A stretch of DNA of 21,760 nucleotides, taken from Oscillospiraceae bacterium. Lineage in GTDB: Bacteria > Bacillota > Clostridia > Oscillospirales > CAG-272. The stretch covers positions 1 through 21,760 of the forward strand of contig SVTU01000007.1 of the NCBI GenBank assembly GCA_015063655.1. The letters are read 5' to 3'. Positions 1-8,072 of the stretch are shown here, piece after piece. How positions within the stretch are numbered: position 1 is the stretch's first letter; each line of letters starts with the position of its first letter. The notes under the pieces were generated by a model. The model did not search any database and was not told the origin of the DNA. It was given only the letters and a program-made list of their open reading frames with translations. The position numbers and the translations under genes are program-made.

Positions 1-22
1 CAAAGGGGAGACGGAGGATACC

Positions 23-895
23 ATGTGGGTTGCAGATGCTTGGAAGGATTATGAATTACTGGACGCCTCGGACGGAGAGCGGCTTGAGAGATGGGGAAGC
101 TATATCCTCGTCCGCCCCGATCCGCAGGTCATATGGAAGAATGCCGCACAGCATCCCGCTTGGAAGCGTGCGGATGCCACCTACCGCCGCTCGCACAGCG
201 GTGGCGGCGGATGGGCGCATAACACCCTGCCCGCACAGTGGAAAATAGGGTACGGTGAGCTTTCCTTTGTCATCAAGCCCATGGGCTTTAAGCATACGGG
301 GCTGTTTCCCGAGCAGGCTGCCAACTGGGATTGGTTCTCCGAGTTGATACGCAAAAGCGAGAAAAAGCAGGTCAAGGTGCTTAATTTGTTTGCCTATACG
401 GGTGGAGCTACGGTAGCCGCCGCTAAGGCGGGTGCCGCTGTGGTTCACGTGGATGCCGCCAAGGGAATGGTGGCGCAGGCCAAGGAGAATGCCGCATTGT
501 GCGGCTTGAAGGAAGCACCCATCCGCTATATCGTGGATGATTGCAAGAAGTTTGTGGAGCGTGAGATTCGCAGAGGCAATCGGTATGATGCCATCATCAT
601 GGATCCGCCCTCCTACGGCAGAGGACCGTCGGGCGAGGTGTGGAAGATCGAGGACAGCGTGGACGAGCTTGTTACGCTTGCGGCAAGCCTGCTGTCAGAC
701 GATCCGCTGTTCTTCCTCGTCAATTCCTACACCACGGGGCTTTCCCCCATGACCATGGCGTATGAGCTTGAGCTTCGTGTGGCGTCCCGCTTCGGCGGAA
801 GGGTCGAGGCAGGCGAGCTTGGCTTGCGCATCAGCCGCACGGGTGGCTTCTTGCCCTGCGGTGCGAGCGCCCGTTGGACGGGTATTCAAAAATAA
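23..895 (+). CDS. class I SAM-dependent RNA methyltransferase (RlmI/RlmK-like, COG1092 type)
   Basis: A 290-residue Rossmann-fold methyltransferase. The SAM-binding motif I, VLNLFAYTGG, lies at residues 119-128, followed by an acidic residue at the end of strand 2 (HVDAAKG). The catalytic-loop motif is DPPSY at 194-198, followed by GRGPSGEVWK, a run I associate with the COG1092 group that includes the 23S rRNA cytosine methyltransferases RlmI and RlmK. The protein is shorter than RlmI (about 400 residues) and I see no N-terminal PUA domain. The first ~100 residues are a family-specific N-terminal region. ATG at 23 follows a good Shine-Dalgarno (GGAGACGGAGGA, 8-19). The gene ends 32 bases before ecfA1, so co-transcription is likely. 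An rRNA target is inferred; the methyltransferase fold is firm. Confidence 0.85.
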   Translation: MWVADAWKDYELLDASDGERLERWGSYILVRPDPQVIWKNAAQHPAWKRADATYRRSHSGGGGWAHNTLPAQWKIGYGELSFVIKPMGFKHTGLFPEQAANWDWFSELIRKSEKKQVKVLNLFAYTGGATVAAAKAGAAVVHVDAAKGMVAQAKENAALCGLKEAPIRYIVDDCKKFVEREIRRGNRYDAIIMDPPSYGRGPSGEVWKIEDSVDELVTLAASLLSDDPLFFLVNSYTTGLSPMTMAYELELRVASRFGGRVEAGELGLRISRTGGFLPCGASARWTGIQK

Positions 896-927
896 AAAAA
901 CGAATGAAAAAAGAAAGGGAAGAAAGG

Positions 928-1812
928 ATGGCAGCTCCGTTTATACAACTTGAAAACGTCAGTGCCTCGTACGAGGCGGATGACCATCGCACGATCCCCG
1001 TGCTGCGCCATCTGTCCCTCACCATCGATAAGGGCGAGTACGTTGCCATATTGGGTCATAACGGCTCGGGAAAATCCACGCTCGCCAAGCTGATCAATAT
1101 GATATTGACCCCCGATGAGGGAAGCATTACCGTGGACGGCGTGACCATCACCGATCCCGCCGTGATCGAATCGGAGGAGCAGCGCTTGTCTCTGCGCCGC
1201 CGTGTGGGTATGGTGTTCCAAAACCCCGACAATCAGCTGATCGCCACCATCGTGGAGGACGACGTGGCCTTTGGCCCCGAAAATCTCGGCGTTCCGCCCG
1301 AGCAGATCCGCCAACGTGTGGACGAGGTGCTGGCCTCGCTCGGCATGCGGGAGTACGCCAAGCACGAGCCTCACCGCCTCTCGGGCGGCCAGAAGCAGCG
1401 TGTTGCCATTGCGGGTGTCTTGGCTATGCGCCCTGACTGTATTATTTTTGATGAATCCACCTCCATGCTTGACCCGAGAGGGCGAGCCGAGGTGCTATCG
1501 GCGATCGACCGTTTGCACGAGGAGCTTGGTATGACGGTCATCACCATTACACACTATATGGACGAGGCGGCAAGAGCCTCCCGTGTCATTGTGCTCAATG
1601 ACGGCGAGATCGCCCTTGACGGCACGCCCGAGGAGGTCTTTGACCATGAGAGCGAGCTGCTTTCCTTCGGCCTTGACGTTCCGCAGTGTACCTCGGTCAT
1701 TCACGCCTTGCAAAGAGAGGGACTGTGCCCTGCCGAGGGAGCGCATCAAACGCCCGAGCAGTGTGCCGAGATGATCCTCGGGGCGTTGAGAAAGGAGTGC
1801 GGCCATGGCTAA
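928..1812 (+). CDS. ecfA1: ECF transporter energy-coupling ATPase EcfA1 (CbiO1)
   Basis: ABC ATPase of 294 residues, one of the two nucleotide-binding subunits of the energy-coupling factor module that powers uptake of vitamins and metal ions. Walker A is GHNGSGKST at 43-51, the ABC signature LSGGQKQR starts at 151, Walker B is CIIFDEST at 171-178, the D-loop is SMLD, and the H-loop histidine is H209. The ESTSMLD form of the Walker B/D-loop is typical of EcfA1 rather than EcfA2. I chose ATG 928, which has GGGAAGAAAGG directly upstream and starts MAAPFIQLENV; the longer reading frame from 874 overlaps the methyltransferase and adds a lysine-rich tail without a ribosome site. The stop overlaps the ecfA2 start (ATGGCTAA, 1805-1812), so translation is coupled, fitting the EcfA1-EcfA2 heterodimer. 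Confidence 0.93.
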   Translation: MAAPFIQLENVSASYEADDHRTIPVLRHLSLTIDKGEYVAILGHNGSGKSTLAKLINMILTPDEGSITVDGVTITDPAVIESEEQRLSLRRRVGMVFQNPDNQLIATIVEDDVAFGPENLGVPPEQIRQRVDEVLASLGMREYAKHEPHRLSGGQKQRVAIAGVLAMRPDCIIFDESTSMLDPRGRAEVLSAIDRLHEELGMTVITITHYMDEAARASRVIVLNDGEIALDGTPEEVFDHESELLSFGLDVPQCTSVIHALQREGLCPAEGAHQTPEQCAEMILGALRKECGHG

Positions 1813-2665
1813 ACTGTCTATTCGTGACGTAACCTATCACCACAGCAAGGGAACGTCGTACGAGATATGTGCCTTGGATCACGTTTCGCTGGACATTGAG
1901 GCAGGACGGGTGACGGGCATTATCGGGCATACAGGCTCGGGCAAATCCACGCTTGTGGAGATGCTGAACGGCATTTTGCGCCCCGAATCGGGGCAGGTTC
2001 TGCTTGACGGCAAGGATATCTGGGAAAAGCCCAAGAGCATTCGAGACGTGCGCTTCCGTGTGGGGCTTGTGATGCAATATCCCGAGTATCAGCTCTTTGA
2101 GGAGACGGTGCGAAAGGACATCGCCTTTGGTCCACGCAACATGGGGCTTGGAGAGGAGGAGATCGCCGAGCGTGTTGCCGAGGCGGCGGCCTTTGTGGGT
2201 CTGGAGAAGGAGCTGCTTGATGCTTCTCCCTTCGATCTGTCGGGGGGACAGAAGCGGCGTGCCGCTATTGCGGGCGTGGTCGCCATGCGCCCCGAGGTCT
2301 TGGTGCTGGACGAGCCTGCGGCGGGTCTTGACCCGCAGGGGCGGGATGCGATCTTCTCCAATATCGTGTCGTACCGCCAAAGAACCGACAATACCGTTGT
2401 GATCGTGAGCCACAGCATGGAGGATATGGCGAAATACTGCGATGATCTCATTGTGCTGGCGGGCGGCAAGGTCGTGATGGCAGGCACGAAGGAGGAGGTG
2501 TTCTCCCGTGCCGATGAGTTGACGGGCGTTGGCTTGGATATTCCTCAGCTTACCAAGATGATGGTGTATCTGAAGCAGCACGGGCTTGCGGTTGATACGG
2601 GCATTTATTCTCCCGATGCGGTGCTTGCAGAGCTTCGAAAAGTATGGAAAAAGCAGGTAAAATGA
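1805..2665 (+). CDS. ecfA2: ECF transporter energy-coupling ATPase EcfA2 (CbiO2)
   Basis: Second ABC ATPase of the ECF module, 286 residues. Walker A GHTGSGKST is at 41-49, the Q-loop lies in LVMQYPEYQLFEETV, the signature LSGGQKRR starts at 145, Walker B is VLVLDEPAAGLDP with D169-E170, and the switch histidine is in SHSMEDMA. The LDEPAAGLDP form and the gene order after ecfA1 identify it as EcfA2. It starts eight bases inside the end of ecfA1 and ends seven bases before ecfT. All catalytic elements are intact. The C-terminal ~40 residues form the usual EcfA tail for subunit contacts. Confidence 0.93.
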   Translation: MAKLSIRDVTYHHSKGTSYEICALDHVSLDIEAGRVTGIIGHTGSGKSTLVEMLNGILRPESGQVLLDGKDIWEKPKSIRDVRFRVGLVMQYPEYQLFEETVRKDIAFGPRNMGLGEEEIAERVAEAAAFVGLEKELLDASPFDLSGGQKRRAAIAGVVAMRPEVLVLDEPAAGLDPQGRDAIFSNIVSYRQRTDNTVVIVSHSMEDMAKYCDDLIVLAGGKVVMAGTKEEVFSRADELTGVGLDIPQLTKMMVYLKQHGLAVDTGIYSPDAVLAELRKVWKKQVK

Positions 2666-2672
2666 GTAAGAA

Positions 2673-3497
2673 ATGAAAAACGTAGCACTTGGTCAATATT
2701 ATCTTGCCAAATCACCCCTGCATAAGGCAGATCCCCGTATGAAGGTGATCCTGGCATTGCTCTATATCGTTTGTGCCACCTTTTTGTGCAAAAACGTCAT
2801 CAGCTTTGCGCTCTTGCTGTTTTCTGCCGTTCTGTTGGTGGCGCTGGGACGGGTACCCTTTAAGATCGTATTGGGTGGCCTTCGACCTGTTCTCATTATC
2901 ATGGTCTTTACTGCCTTCATCAACGTGTTTATGAAGCGGGGAGACTGGCTGATCTTTGAGTGGCGGTTTATCCATATCTATTGGGAGGGCATTTTTGATG
3001 CGATCTTTATGATCGTGCGCATCGCCTCGTTGATTATCGGAACAAGCATGTTTTTAACGTACACCACCACGCCCATACAGCTGACGGATGCCCTTGAGGA
3101 TCTGTTGTCTCCGCTCAAAAGGCTGAAGGTGCCTGTGCATGATGCCGCTATGATGATGACCATAGCCCTGCGCTTTATCCCCACGCTGGTGGATGAGACG
3201 GATAAGATCATGACGGCGCAAAAGGCACGGGGAGCAGACTTTTCCTCGGGCGGACTTGTTTCACGGGCCAAGGCCCTCATTCCCATTTTGATCCCCCTGT
3301 TTCTTTCGGCCTTCCGCCGAGCCGATGACTTAGCCCTCGCCATGGAATGCCGTTGCTATCACGGCGGAGAGGGCAGAACACGCATGCACGTGCTTCACAC
3401 CCGCTTTGGTGACGTGCTGGCCTTACTGATCATGCTGATCTTCGGTGCTGCCCTTGTGGCGTTCAACATGCTGAAAATCGGCTATACGATGAGGTAA
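2673..3497 (+). CDS. ecfT: ECF transporter transmembrane coupling subunit EcfT (CbiQ family)
   Basis: Membrane subunit of 274 residues linking the ATPase pair to interchangeable substrate-binding S proteins. It opens with GQYYLAKSPLHKADPRMK, typical of EcfT, followed by hydrophobic segments near residues 24-60 and 68-90, further ones in 105-130, and a last one at the C terminus. The first coupling-helix motif is intact (KARGAD, A185-R186-G187). The second, usually E-A-R-G-Y, reads ECRCY at 225-229; I recall this variant from other clostridial EcfT proteins, so I do not call it damage. The ribosome site is weak (GTAAGAA), suggesting coupling to ecfA2 seven bases upstream. No S component is in the window, as expected for a shared (group II) ECF module. 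Confidence 0.92.
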   Translation: MKNVALGQYYLAKSPLHKADPRMKVILALLYIVCATFLCKNVISFALLLFSAVLLVALGRVPFKIVLGGLRPVLIIMVFTAFINVFMKRGDWLIFEWRFIHIYWEGIFDAIFMIVRIASLIIGTSMFLTYTTTPIQLTDALEDLLSPLKRLKVPVHDAAMMMTIALRFIPTLVDETDKIMTAQKARGADFSSGGLVSRAKALIPILIPLFLSAFRRADDLALAMECRCYHGGEGRTRMHVLHTRFGDVLALLIMLIFGAALVAFNMLKIGYTMR

Positions 3498-3504
3498 CGG
3501 CATC

Positions 3505-4275
3505 ATGAAGCTTTTGTTGCATATCGCCTTTTTGGGTACGGCGTACAGCGGCTATCAGGTGCAGAAAAACGCACCCACCGTGCAGGGAGTGCTGACAGAG
3601 GCGGCAGAACGGTTGTTCGGCGTGCGATGCGACATTGTGGGCTGCAGCCGTACCGACAGCGGCGTCCATGCCCGTGACTTTTGCGCCACCGTGGCATATA
3701 GAGAAACGGGAACGCTGACCACTACCGTGCCGATAGAGCGCATTCCGCTTGCGTTTGCCACCCTTTTGCCCCGTGACATTGCGGTGACGGGAGCGGAATG
3801 GGTGAGCGACAGCTTCCACGCACGCTATGACGTGGTATTTAAAGAATATCAGTATTGGATACGCAACACACGCACGCACGATCCCTTTTCCGCTGACCGT
3901 GAGTGGTGGTATCCTCGCCCTATATCGGAGCAGGCTCTTGAGCGCATGGCGCAGGCGGCCGCATGCTTTGTGGGAACGCATGATTTTGCCTCCTTCATGG
4001 CATCGGGCTCGGATGTGACCGACACGGTGCGGACGGTGACAGAGGCAGAGATCAAGCGCTGTGGTGACAGCGTGGTCTTTCGTGTGGCGGCAGACGGCTT
4101 TCTTTACAACATGGTCCGCATCATGACGGGAACGCTGATCGACGTGGCAGAGGGGAAGCTATCCCCTGAGGATATACCGTCGGTATTGGCGGCACGGGAT
4201 CGCACACGGGCGGGGGCAACCGCACCGCCCCACGGCCTGTATCTGTGCCGTGTTGTGTATCCCAAGGATATATAA
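3505..4275 (+). CDS. truA: tRNA pseudouridine(38-40) synthase TruA
   Basis: TruA converts uridines 38-40 of the tRNA anticodon stem to pseudouridine. The 256-residue length is normal for the family. The catalytic aspartate is D51 in CSRTDSGVHA (the usual form is GRTDAGVHA), and the C-terminal substrate-binding region has the conserved FLYNMVRIMTGTL run. The ATG at 3505 follows GAGGTAA from the end of ecfT, with only seven bases between the genes. The order ecfA1-ecfA2-ecfT-truA is widespread in Firmicutes, where it normally continues to rplM-rpsI; here those genes are replaced by an unrelated membrane protein. Confidence 0.95.
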   Translation: MKLLLHIAFLGTAYSGYQVQKNAPTVQGVLTEAAERLFGVRCDIVGCSRTDSGVHARDFCATVAYRETGTLTTTVPIERIPLAFATLLPRDIAVTGAEWVSDSFHARYDVVFKEYQYWIRNTRTHDPFSADREWWYPRPISEQALERMAQAAACFVGTHDFASFMASGSDVTDTVRTVTEAEIKRCGDSVVFRVAADGFLYNMVRIMTGTLIDVAEGKLSPEDIPSVLAARDRTRAGATAPPHGLYLCRVVYPKDI

Positions 4276-4313
4276 GGCAAATCAGTCAATGATAGGAGAA
4301 AGGAGGAGAAGCT

Positions 4314-5714
4314 ATGAAAAAGCGTTTCTTTGGCAATCGGCAGAAAAAACGCAGTGAAGAGCCGAGAGCGGCGCAGGGTGAGGCCTTTGAGGATGAGTCA
4401 CGGCAGGACGGAGCAGAGCCATCGGACGGCCGAAAAGGAGAAAGGCAGAGTATCAGGACAAGGCTTACTCGGTTTTTCAGCACCAAGCCCCAAAAGGAAA
4501 AGGTGCTGCGGCACGAGGACTTTGATGCCGCAGGTGATGTATATTATGCCGAGGTCAGCGCAAAGTATAAGGTAGCGCAACGTATTCTCTGCGTGCTTTT
4601 GATCGTCTTTCTCCTTGGCTCCTTTGTGATCCATTATCGGGATATTACCTACGGTAATCTGTTTTATTTCGTCAAGGATTTCGGAAATGCGGTGGATCTG
4701 GCCAATTCGGGCTACCAATCCCTTTCCTATGACGTGCATGCGGGTCAGCACTTTACGATGTACCGAGGCGGAATAGCTGCCGTCAGTCCGTCAGGTGTTC
4801 TGATCTTTACCGCCTCGGGACGCAAGACGCTGAAAAGCACCTCGACCTTCGTTTCTCCGTATGCGGTCAGCTCGGATAAGCATCTGCTGGTGTATGACAT
4901 GGCGGGCAATACCTTCGCCGTGTACAATTCCTTCTCCAAGGTGCATACCGAAACGCTGGAGGCGCCCGTTACGGCGGCAACGCTTTCACCCTCGGGTACC
5001 TTTGCCGTGATCACACGCACCGCCGCCTATCGCTCGATGATCTACGTTTATAACGACAGCTTCGGGCAGATCGGTAAGATCGGTAAGGAGCAATACGCCC
5101 TTGCGTTGGATATCGACGAGAAGGGCGAGCGCATGGCTGTGCTGTATTACGACGTAGGAGACGGCACGGGCAGAACGATTGTCCGAATGTATAATATTGC
5201 ACCCGAAAAGCGCAACCAAAAGGCAAATGAGGAGCTTAACCGTGTGATCTACGAGACCGTGATCGCCTCACAGTTTCCTCTCGGCTGTGCCTTTGCCGAG
5301 GATGGATGGCTGACGGTGGTGACCGACGGCGGCATTCATGCCTTCCAAAAGGATGGCTATGAGGCGGGCAGCGACCCGTACAGTGGAGAGCTATCCGCCC
5401 TGTGCGCCACCGAGGAGGGCTGTGCGGTGGCCGTTCGCACGGGAGCGCTCAACGATCAAAACAGAATTTTGGTGTACGGCCCCGACGGCCGCAGGCTGTA
5501 TGACGGAACGGTGAGCGTTTCCGTTGAGGAGATGTACGTCCGCAACGGCTACGTAATCCTTAAGACCGATCAGGGCGTGACCCGCTTGGATACCGAAACG
5601 GGGCGGGAGGAGAGCTACGATACCCACAGTGGAAAGCTGTTGGTGTATGATGAGCATACCGCCATCGTGTGTGCCGACTCCAAGGCCGTCTACGTGAATT
5701 TTACGAAAGAATAA
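4314..5714 (+). CDS. membrane-anchored beta-propeller-like protein (DUF5711-like)
   Basis: A 466-residue protein with a charged, lysine/arginine/glutamate-rich cytoplasmic N terminus (1-85), a single hydrophobic segment at about 91-108, and a large extracytoplasmic domain of short beta-strand units. The latter repeats patterns such as LLVYDMAGNTFAVYN, MIYVYNDSFGQIGK and RILVYGPDGRRLYDG, as expected for a WD40/quinoprotein-like propeller. The architecture matches what I remember of the clostridial DUF5711 family, whose function is unknown; that assignment is from memory and not searched. I see no catalytic motif. ATG 4314 has a strong ribosome site (AAAGGAGGAG). It lies 38 bases after truA and 54 before clpE, so it probably belongs to the same transcript. 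Confidence 0.7.
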   Translation: MKKRFFGNRQKKRSEEPRAAQGEAFEDESRQDGAEPSDGRKGERQSIRTRLTRFFSTKPQKEKVLRHEDFDAAGDVYYAEVSAKYKVAQRILCVLLIVFLLGSFVIHYRDITYGNLFYFVKDFGNAVDLANSGYQSLSYDVHAGQHFTMYRGGIAAVSPSGVLIFTASGRKTLKSTSTFVSPYAVSSDKHLLVYDMAGNTFAVYNSFSKVHTETLEAPVTAATLSPSGTFAVITRTAAYRSMIYVYNDSFGQIGKIGKEQYALALDIDEKGERMAVLYYDVGDGTGRTIVRMYNIAPEKRNQKANEELNRVIYETVIASQFPLGCAFAEDGWLTVVTDGGIHAFQKDGYEAGSDPYSGELSALCATEEGCAVAVRTGALNDQNRILVYGPDGRRLYDGTVSVSVEEMYVRNGYVILKTDQGVTRLDTETGREESYDTHSGKLLVYDEHTAIVCADSKAVYVNFTKE

Positions 5715-5743
5715 TGGAAAAAGCAACCCGAAAGGAAGGGAAG

Positions 5744-5758
5744 AACGGCAGAGCCGTT
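5744..5758 (+). promoter_or_regulatory. small hairpin between ribosome-binding site and clpE start
   Basis: AACGGC-AGA-GCCGTT forms a six-base-pair hairpin. The only good Shine-Dalgarno (AAGGAAGGG, 5732-5740) is 28 bases before the ATG at 5769, too far for normal use. No ATG, GTG or TTG lies in frame nearer to it. Folding the hairpin would shorten the effective spacing to about 13 bases. The hairpin is seen directly; its role is inferred. Confidence 0.4.
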
Positions 5759-5768
5759 TGAAGCAGAT

Positions 5769-8072
5769 ATGGTAATGTGTTCAAAGTGCCACAAGCGAGT
5801 GGCGGTGGTGTTTGTCACCAGAATTGAAAACGGAAATAAGCTCTCCGAGGGATTGTGCATGAAGTGCGCCAAGGATATGGGCGTTCCCGTGGATAATATG
5901 CTGGGAGACGTGATGAATAAGCTGGGTATTACGCCTGAGCAGCTGGAAAGCATGGAAAACGAGATCACGGAGTATATCGGAGACGGAACTCCCTCCGAGA
6001 ACGACGACAACGAGGAGGGCGGTGCGCCTGCCATCGATCTGCCAAAGCTTTTCCGTGATGCAGGGCTTTCCTCTCCCGTTCCCAAGGAGGAAAAGGGCGG
6101 AGAGGGTAAGGAAAGAGACAAGAAGAAGGAGCAGCACAAGAAGTATAAGTTCCTTGACACCTATTGCCGCAATCTGACCCGCCGTGCCGCCGAGGGCAAG
6201 CTTGACAGGATCATCGGCCGTGACCGAGAGCTTGACCGTGTGATACAGATCCTCTCTCGCCGTCAAAAGAACAACCCCTGTCTCATTGGTGAGCCTGGTG
6301 TTGGTAAAACGGCGATCGCCGAGGCCTTGGCGCAAAGGATCGCCGATGGCAACGTGCCTTATAAGCTTCGGGGCAAGCAGATCTATCTGATGGATCTGAC
6401 GGCTCTGGTGGCAGGCACACAGTTCAGAGGACAGTTTGAATCCCGAATTCTCGGTCTGCTGTCCGAGGTGCGTGAGGCGGGCAACGTTATTCTCGTTATC
6501 GACGAGGTGCATAATATCGTGGGCACGGGCGATGCAGAGGGAAGCGTGAATGCCGCCAATATCCTCAAGCCCGCTCTCTCACGGGGTGAGGTGCGCATCA
6601 TCGGTGCCACCACGCTCAACGAGTACCGCAAGTATATCGAAAAGGATACGGCACTTGAGCGCCGCTTCCAGCCCGTAACGGTGGGTGAGCCGTCGCTTGA
6701 CGAGACGGTGGAGATGCTGCAGGGCATCAAGCATTATTACGAGGAATTCCATGCCATTCGCATTCCCGACGGCGTTCTGCGCCGTGCCGTGGTGCTATCC
6801 GAGCGGTATATTACCGACCGCTACCTGCCCGATAAGGCCATCGACCTGCTCGACGAGGCGGCGGCGGGGCTGTCGCTCTCAAGCTCAGTGCTGAACGAGG
6901 CACAGGAGATCCGAGAGAAGCTGCTCTCCCTGAAGGAAAAGAGAGAGGCGACCGAGGCCAACACCCCCGAGGATGACCGTGCGGCACAGAAGAACTACGA
7001 GGAGATCATTAAGATCAAGTCGGAGGAAATGAAGCTTTCCGAGCGCCTGCGGGAGATCGAGCCGCAGTGCGAGCAGGTGACCTTGGAGGAAAACCACATA
7101 GCCTCCGTCATTGAGCTTTGGACGGGTATCCCCGCTACCAATATTTCACAAAACGAGTATGAAAAGATCGACCGCCTATACGAAAGCCTGTCCCGCCGTA
7201 TCATCGGTCAGGATGAGGCGGTGAGTGCCGTGGCACGTGCCATCAAGAGAAATCGTGCGGGTGTGTCCTATAAGCGTAAGCCCGTTTCCTTTATCTTTGC
7301 AGGGCCTACGGGCGTGGGCAAGACAGAGCTTGTCAAGACCCTGGCCTCCGAGCTGTTCCATTCGCCCGAAACGCTGATCCGCTTGGATATGTCGGAGTTT
7401 ATGGAGAAGCATTCCGTCTCCCGTATCATCGGAGCGCCTCCCGGGTACGTGGGCTATGACGAGGCGGGACAGCTGACCGAAAAGGTGCGCCGCCGTCCGT
7501 ACTCTGTCATTCTGTTTGACGAGATCGAAAAGGCCCATCCCGACGTGCTCAATATCATGCTTCAGATCCTGGATGACGGCCGTATCACCGATGCCCGGGG
7601 CAAGACGGTGAACTTTGAGAATACCGTGATCGTGATGACCACCAACGCAGGCTCTACAAGCTCCTCTACCGTGGGCTTTACGGCAAGCGAGCATTCTGCC
7701 AACCGGGATCGCACCATGAAGGCACTGTCCGATTTCCTGCGCCCCGAGTTTATCAACCGTGTGGATGAGATCATTACCTTCCGCTCGCTCAGCGTGGAGG
7801 ACTTTGCATCCATCGCCAAGATCATGCTTGACGAGATGAAGACCGTGCTTGCCGAGAAGAATATTGTGTTTGAGTATACCGACGAGGCGGCGGCTGTGGT
7901 TGCCCGTGAGTCGTATTCTCAACGCTTCGGAGCCAGACATATGCGTCGGTATATCCGCATGCACGTGGAGGACCCGTTGGCAGAGCAGATCATATCCGAT
8001 TACGAGCGTTCCATTCGTGCCGCCAAGCTGTTTGTGGATGAAGACGGACAGCTGCGTGTGGCATGCCTTTGA
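5769..8072 (+). CDS. clpE: AAA+ unfoldase ClpE with N-terminal zinc finger
   Basis: Class I Clp/Hsp100 unfoldase of 767 residues. The N terminus has a Cys4 zinc finger, C4-x2-C7-x22-C30-x2-C33, in place of paired Clp_N repeats; this is the hallmark of ClpE. A charged linker (about 40-130) leads to AAA1 with Walker A GEPGVGKT at 174-181 and Walker B D245-E246. A coiled middle region near 370-430 precedes AAA2, with Walker A GPTGVGKT at 512-519 and Walker B D584-E585. VGF at 635-637 sits where ClpC, ClpE and ClpA dock on ClpP, so it is probably protease-linked. ATG 5769 gives MVMCSKC; ATG 5775 is equally plausible. No CtsR-type operator is obvious. The stop overlaps the next gene's first possible start by ten bases. 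Confidence 0.9.
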   Translation: MVMCSKCHKRVAVVFVTRIENGNKLSEGLCMKCAKDMGVPVDNMLGDVMNKLGITPEQLESMENEITEYIGDGTPSENDDNEEGGAPAIDLPKLFRDAGLSSPVPKEEKGGEGKERDKKKEQHKKYKFLDTYCRNLTRRAAEGKLDRIIGRDRELDRVIQILSRRQKNNPCLIGEPGVGKTAIAEALAQRIADGNVPYKLRGKQIYLMDLTALVAGTQFRGQFESRILGLLSEVREAGNVILVIDEVHNIVGTGDAEGSVNAANILKPALSRGEVRIIGATTLNEYRKYIEKDTALERRFQPVTVGEPSLDETVEMLQGIKHYYEEFHAIRIPDGVLRRAVVLSERYITDRYLPDKAIDLLDEAAAGLSLSSSVLNEAQEIREKLLSLKEKREATEANTPEDDRAAQKNYEEIIKIKSEEMKLSERLREIEPQCEQVTLEENHIASVIELWTGIPATNISQNEYEKIDRLYESLSRRIIGQDEAVSAVARAIKRNRAGVSYKRKPVSFIFAGPTGVGKTELVKTLASELFHSPETLIRLDMSEFMEKHSVSRIIGAPPGYVGYDEAGQLTEKVRRRPYSVILFDEIEKAHPDVLNIMLQILDDGRITDARGKTVNFENTVIVMTTNAGSTSSSTVGFTASEHSANRDRTMKALSDFLRPEFINRVDEIITFRSLSVEDFASIAKIMLDEMKTVLAEKNIVFEYTDEAAAVVARESYSQRFGARHMRRYIRMHVEDPLAEQIISDYERSIRAAKLFVDEDGQLRVACL

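Noticed and set aside
874..927. Upstream extension of ecfA1 starting at 874
   Set aside because: It overlaps the methyltransferase, lacks a ribosome site and adds a lysine/arginine-rich tail absent from EcfA1; ATG 928 fits better.
1697..2581. 294-residue minus-strand open frame over ecfA1/ecfA2
   Set aside because: Antisense to two conserved ABC ATPases; no recognisable domain.
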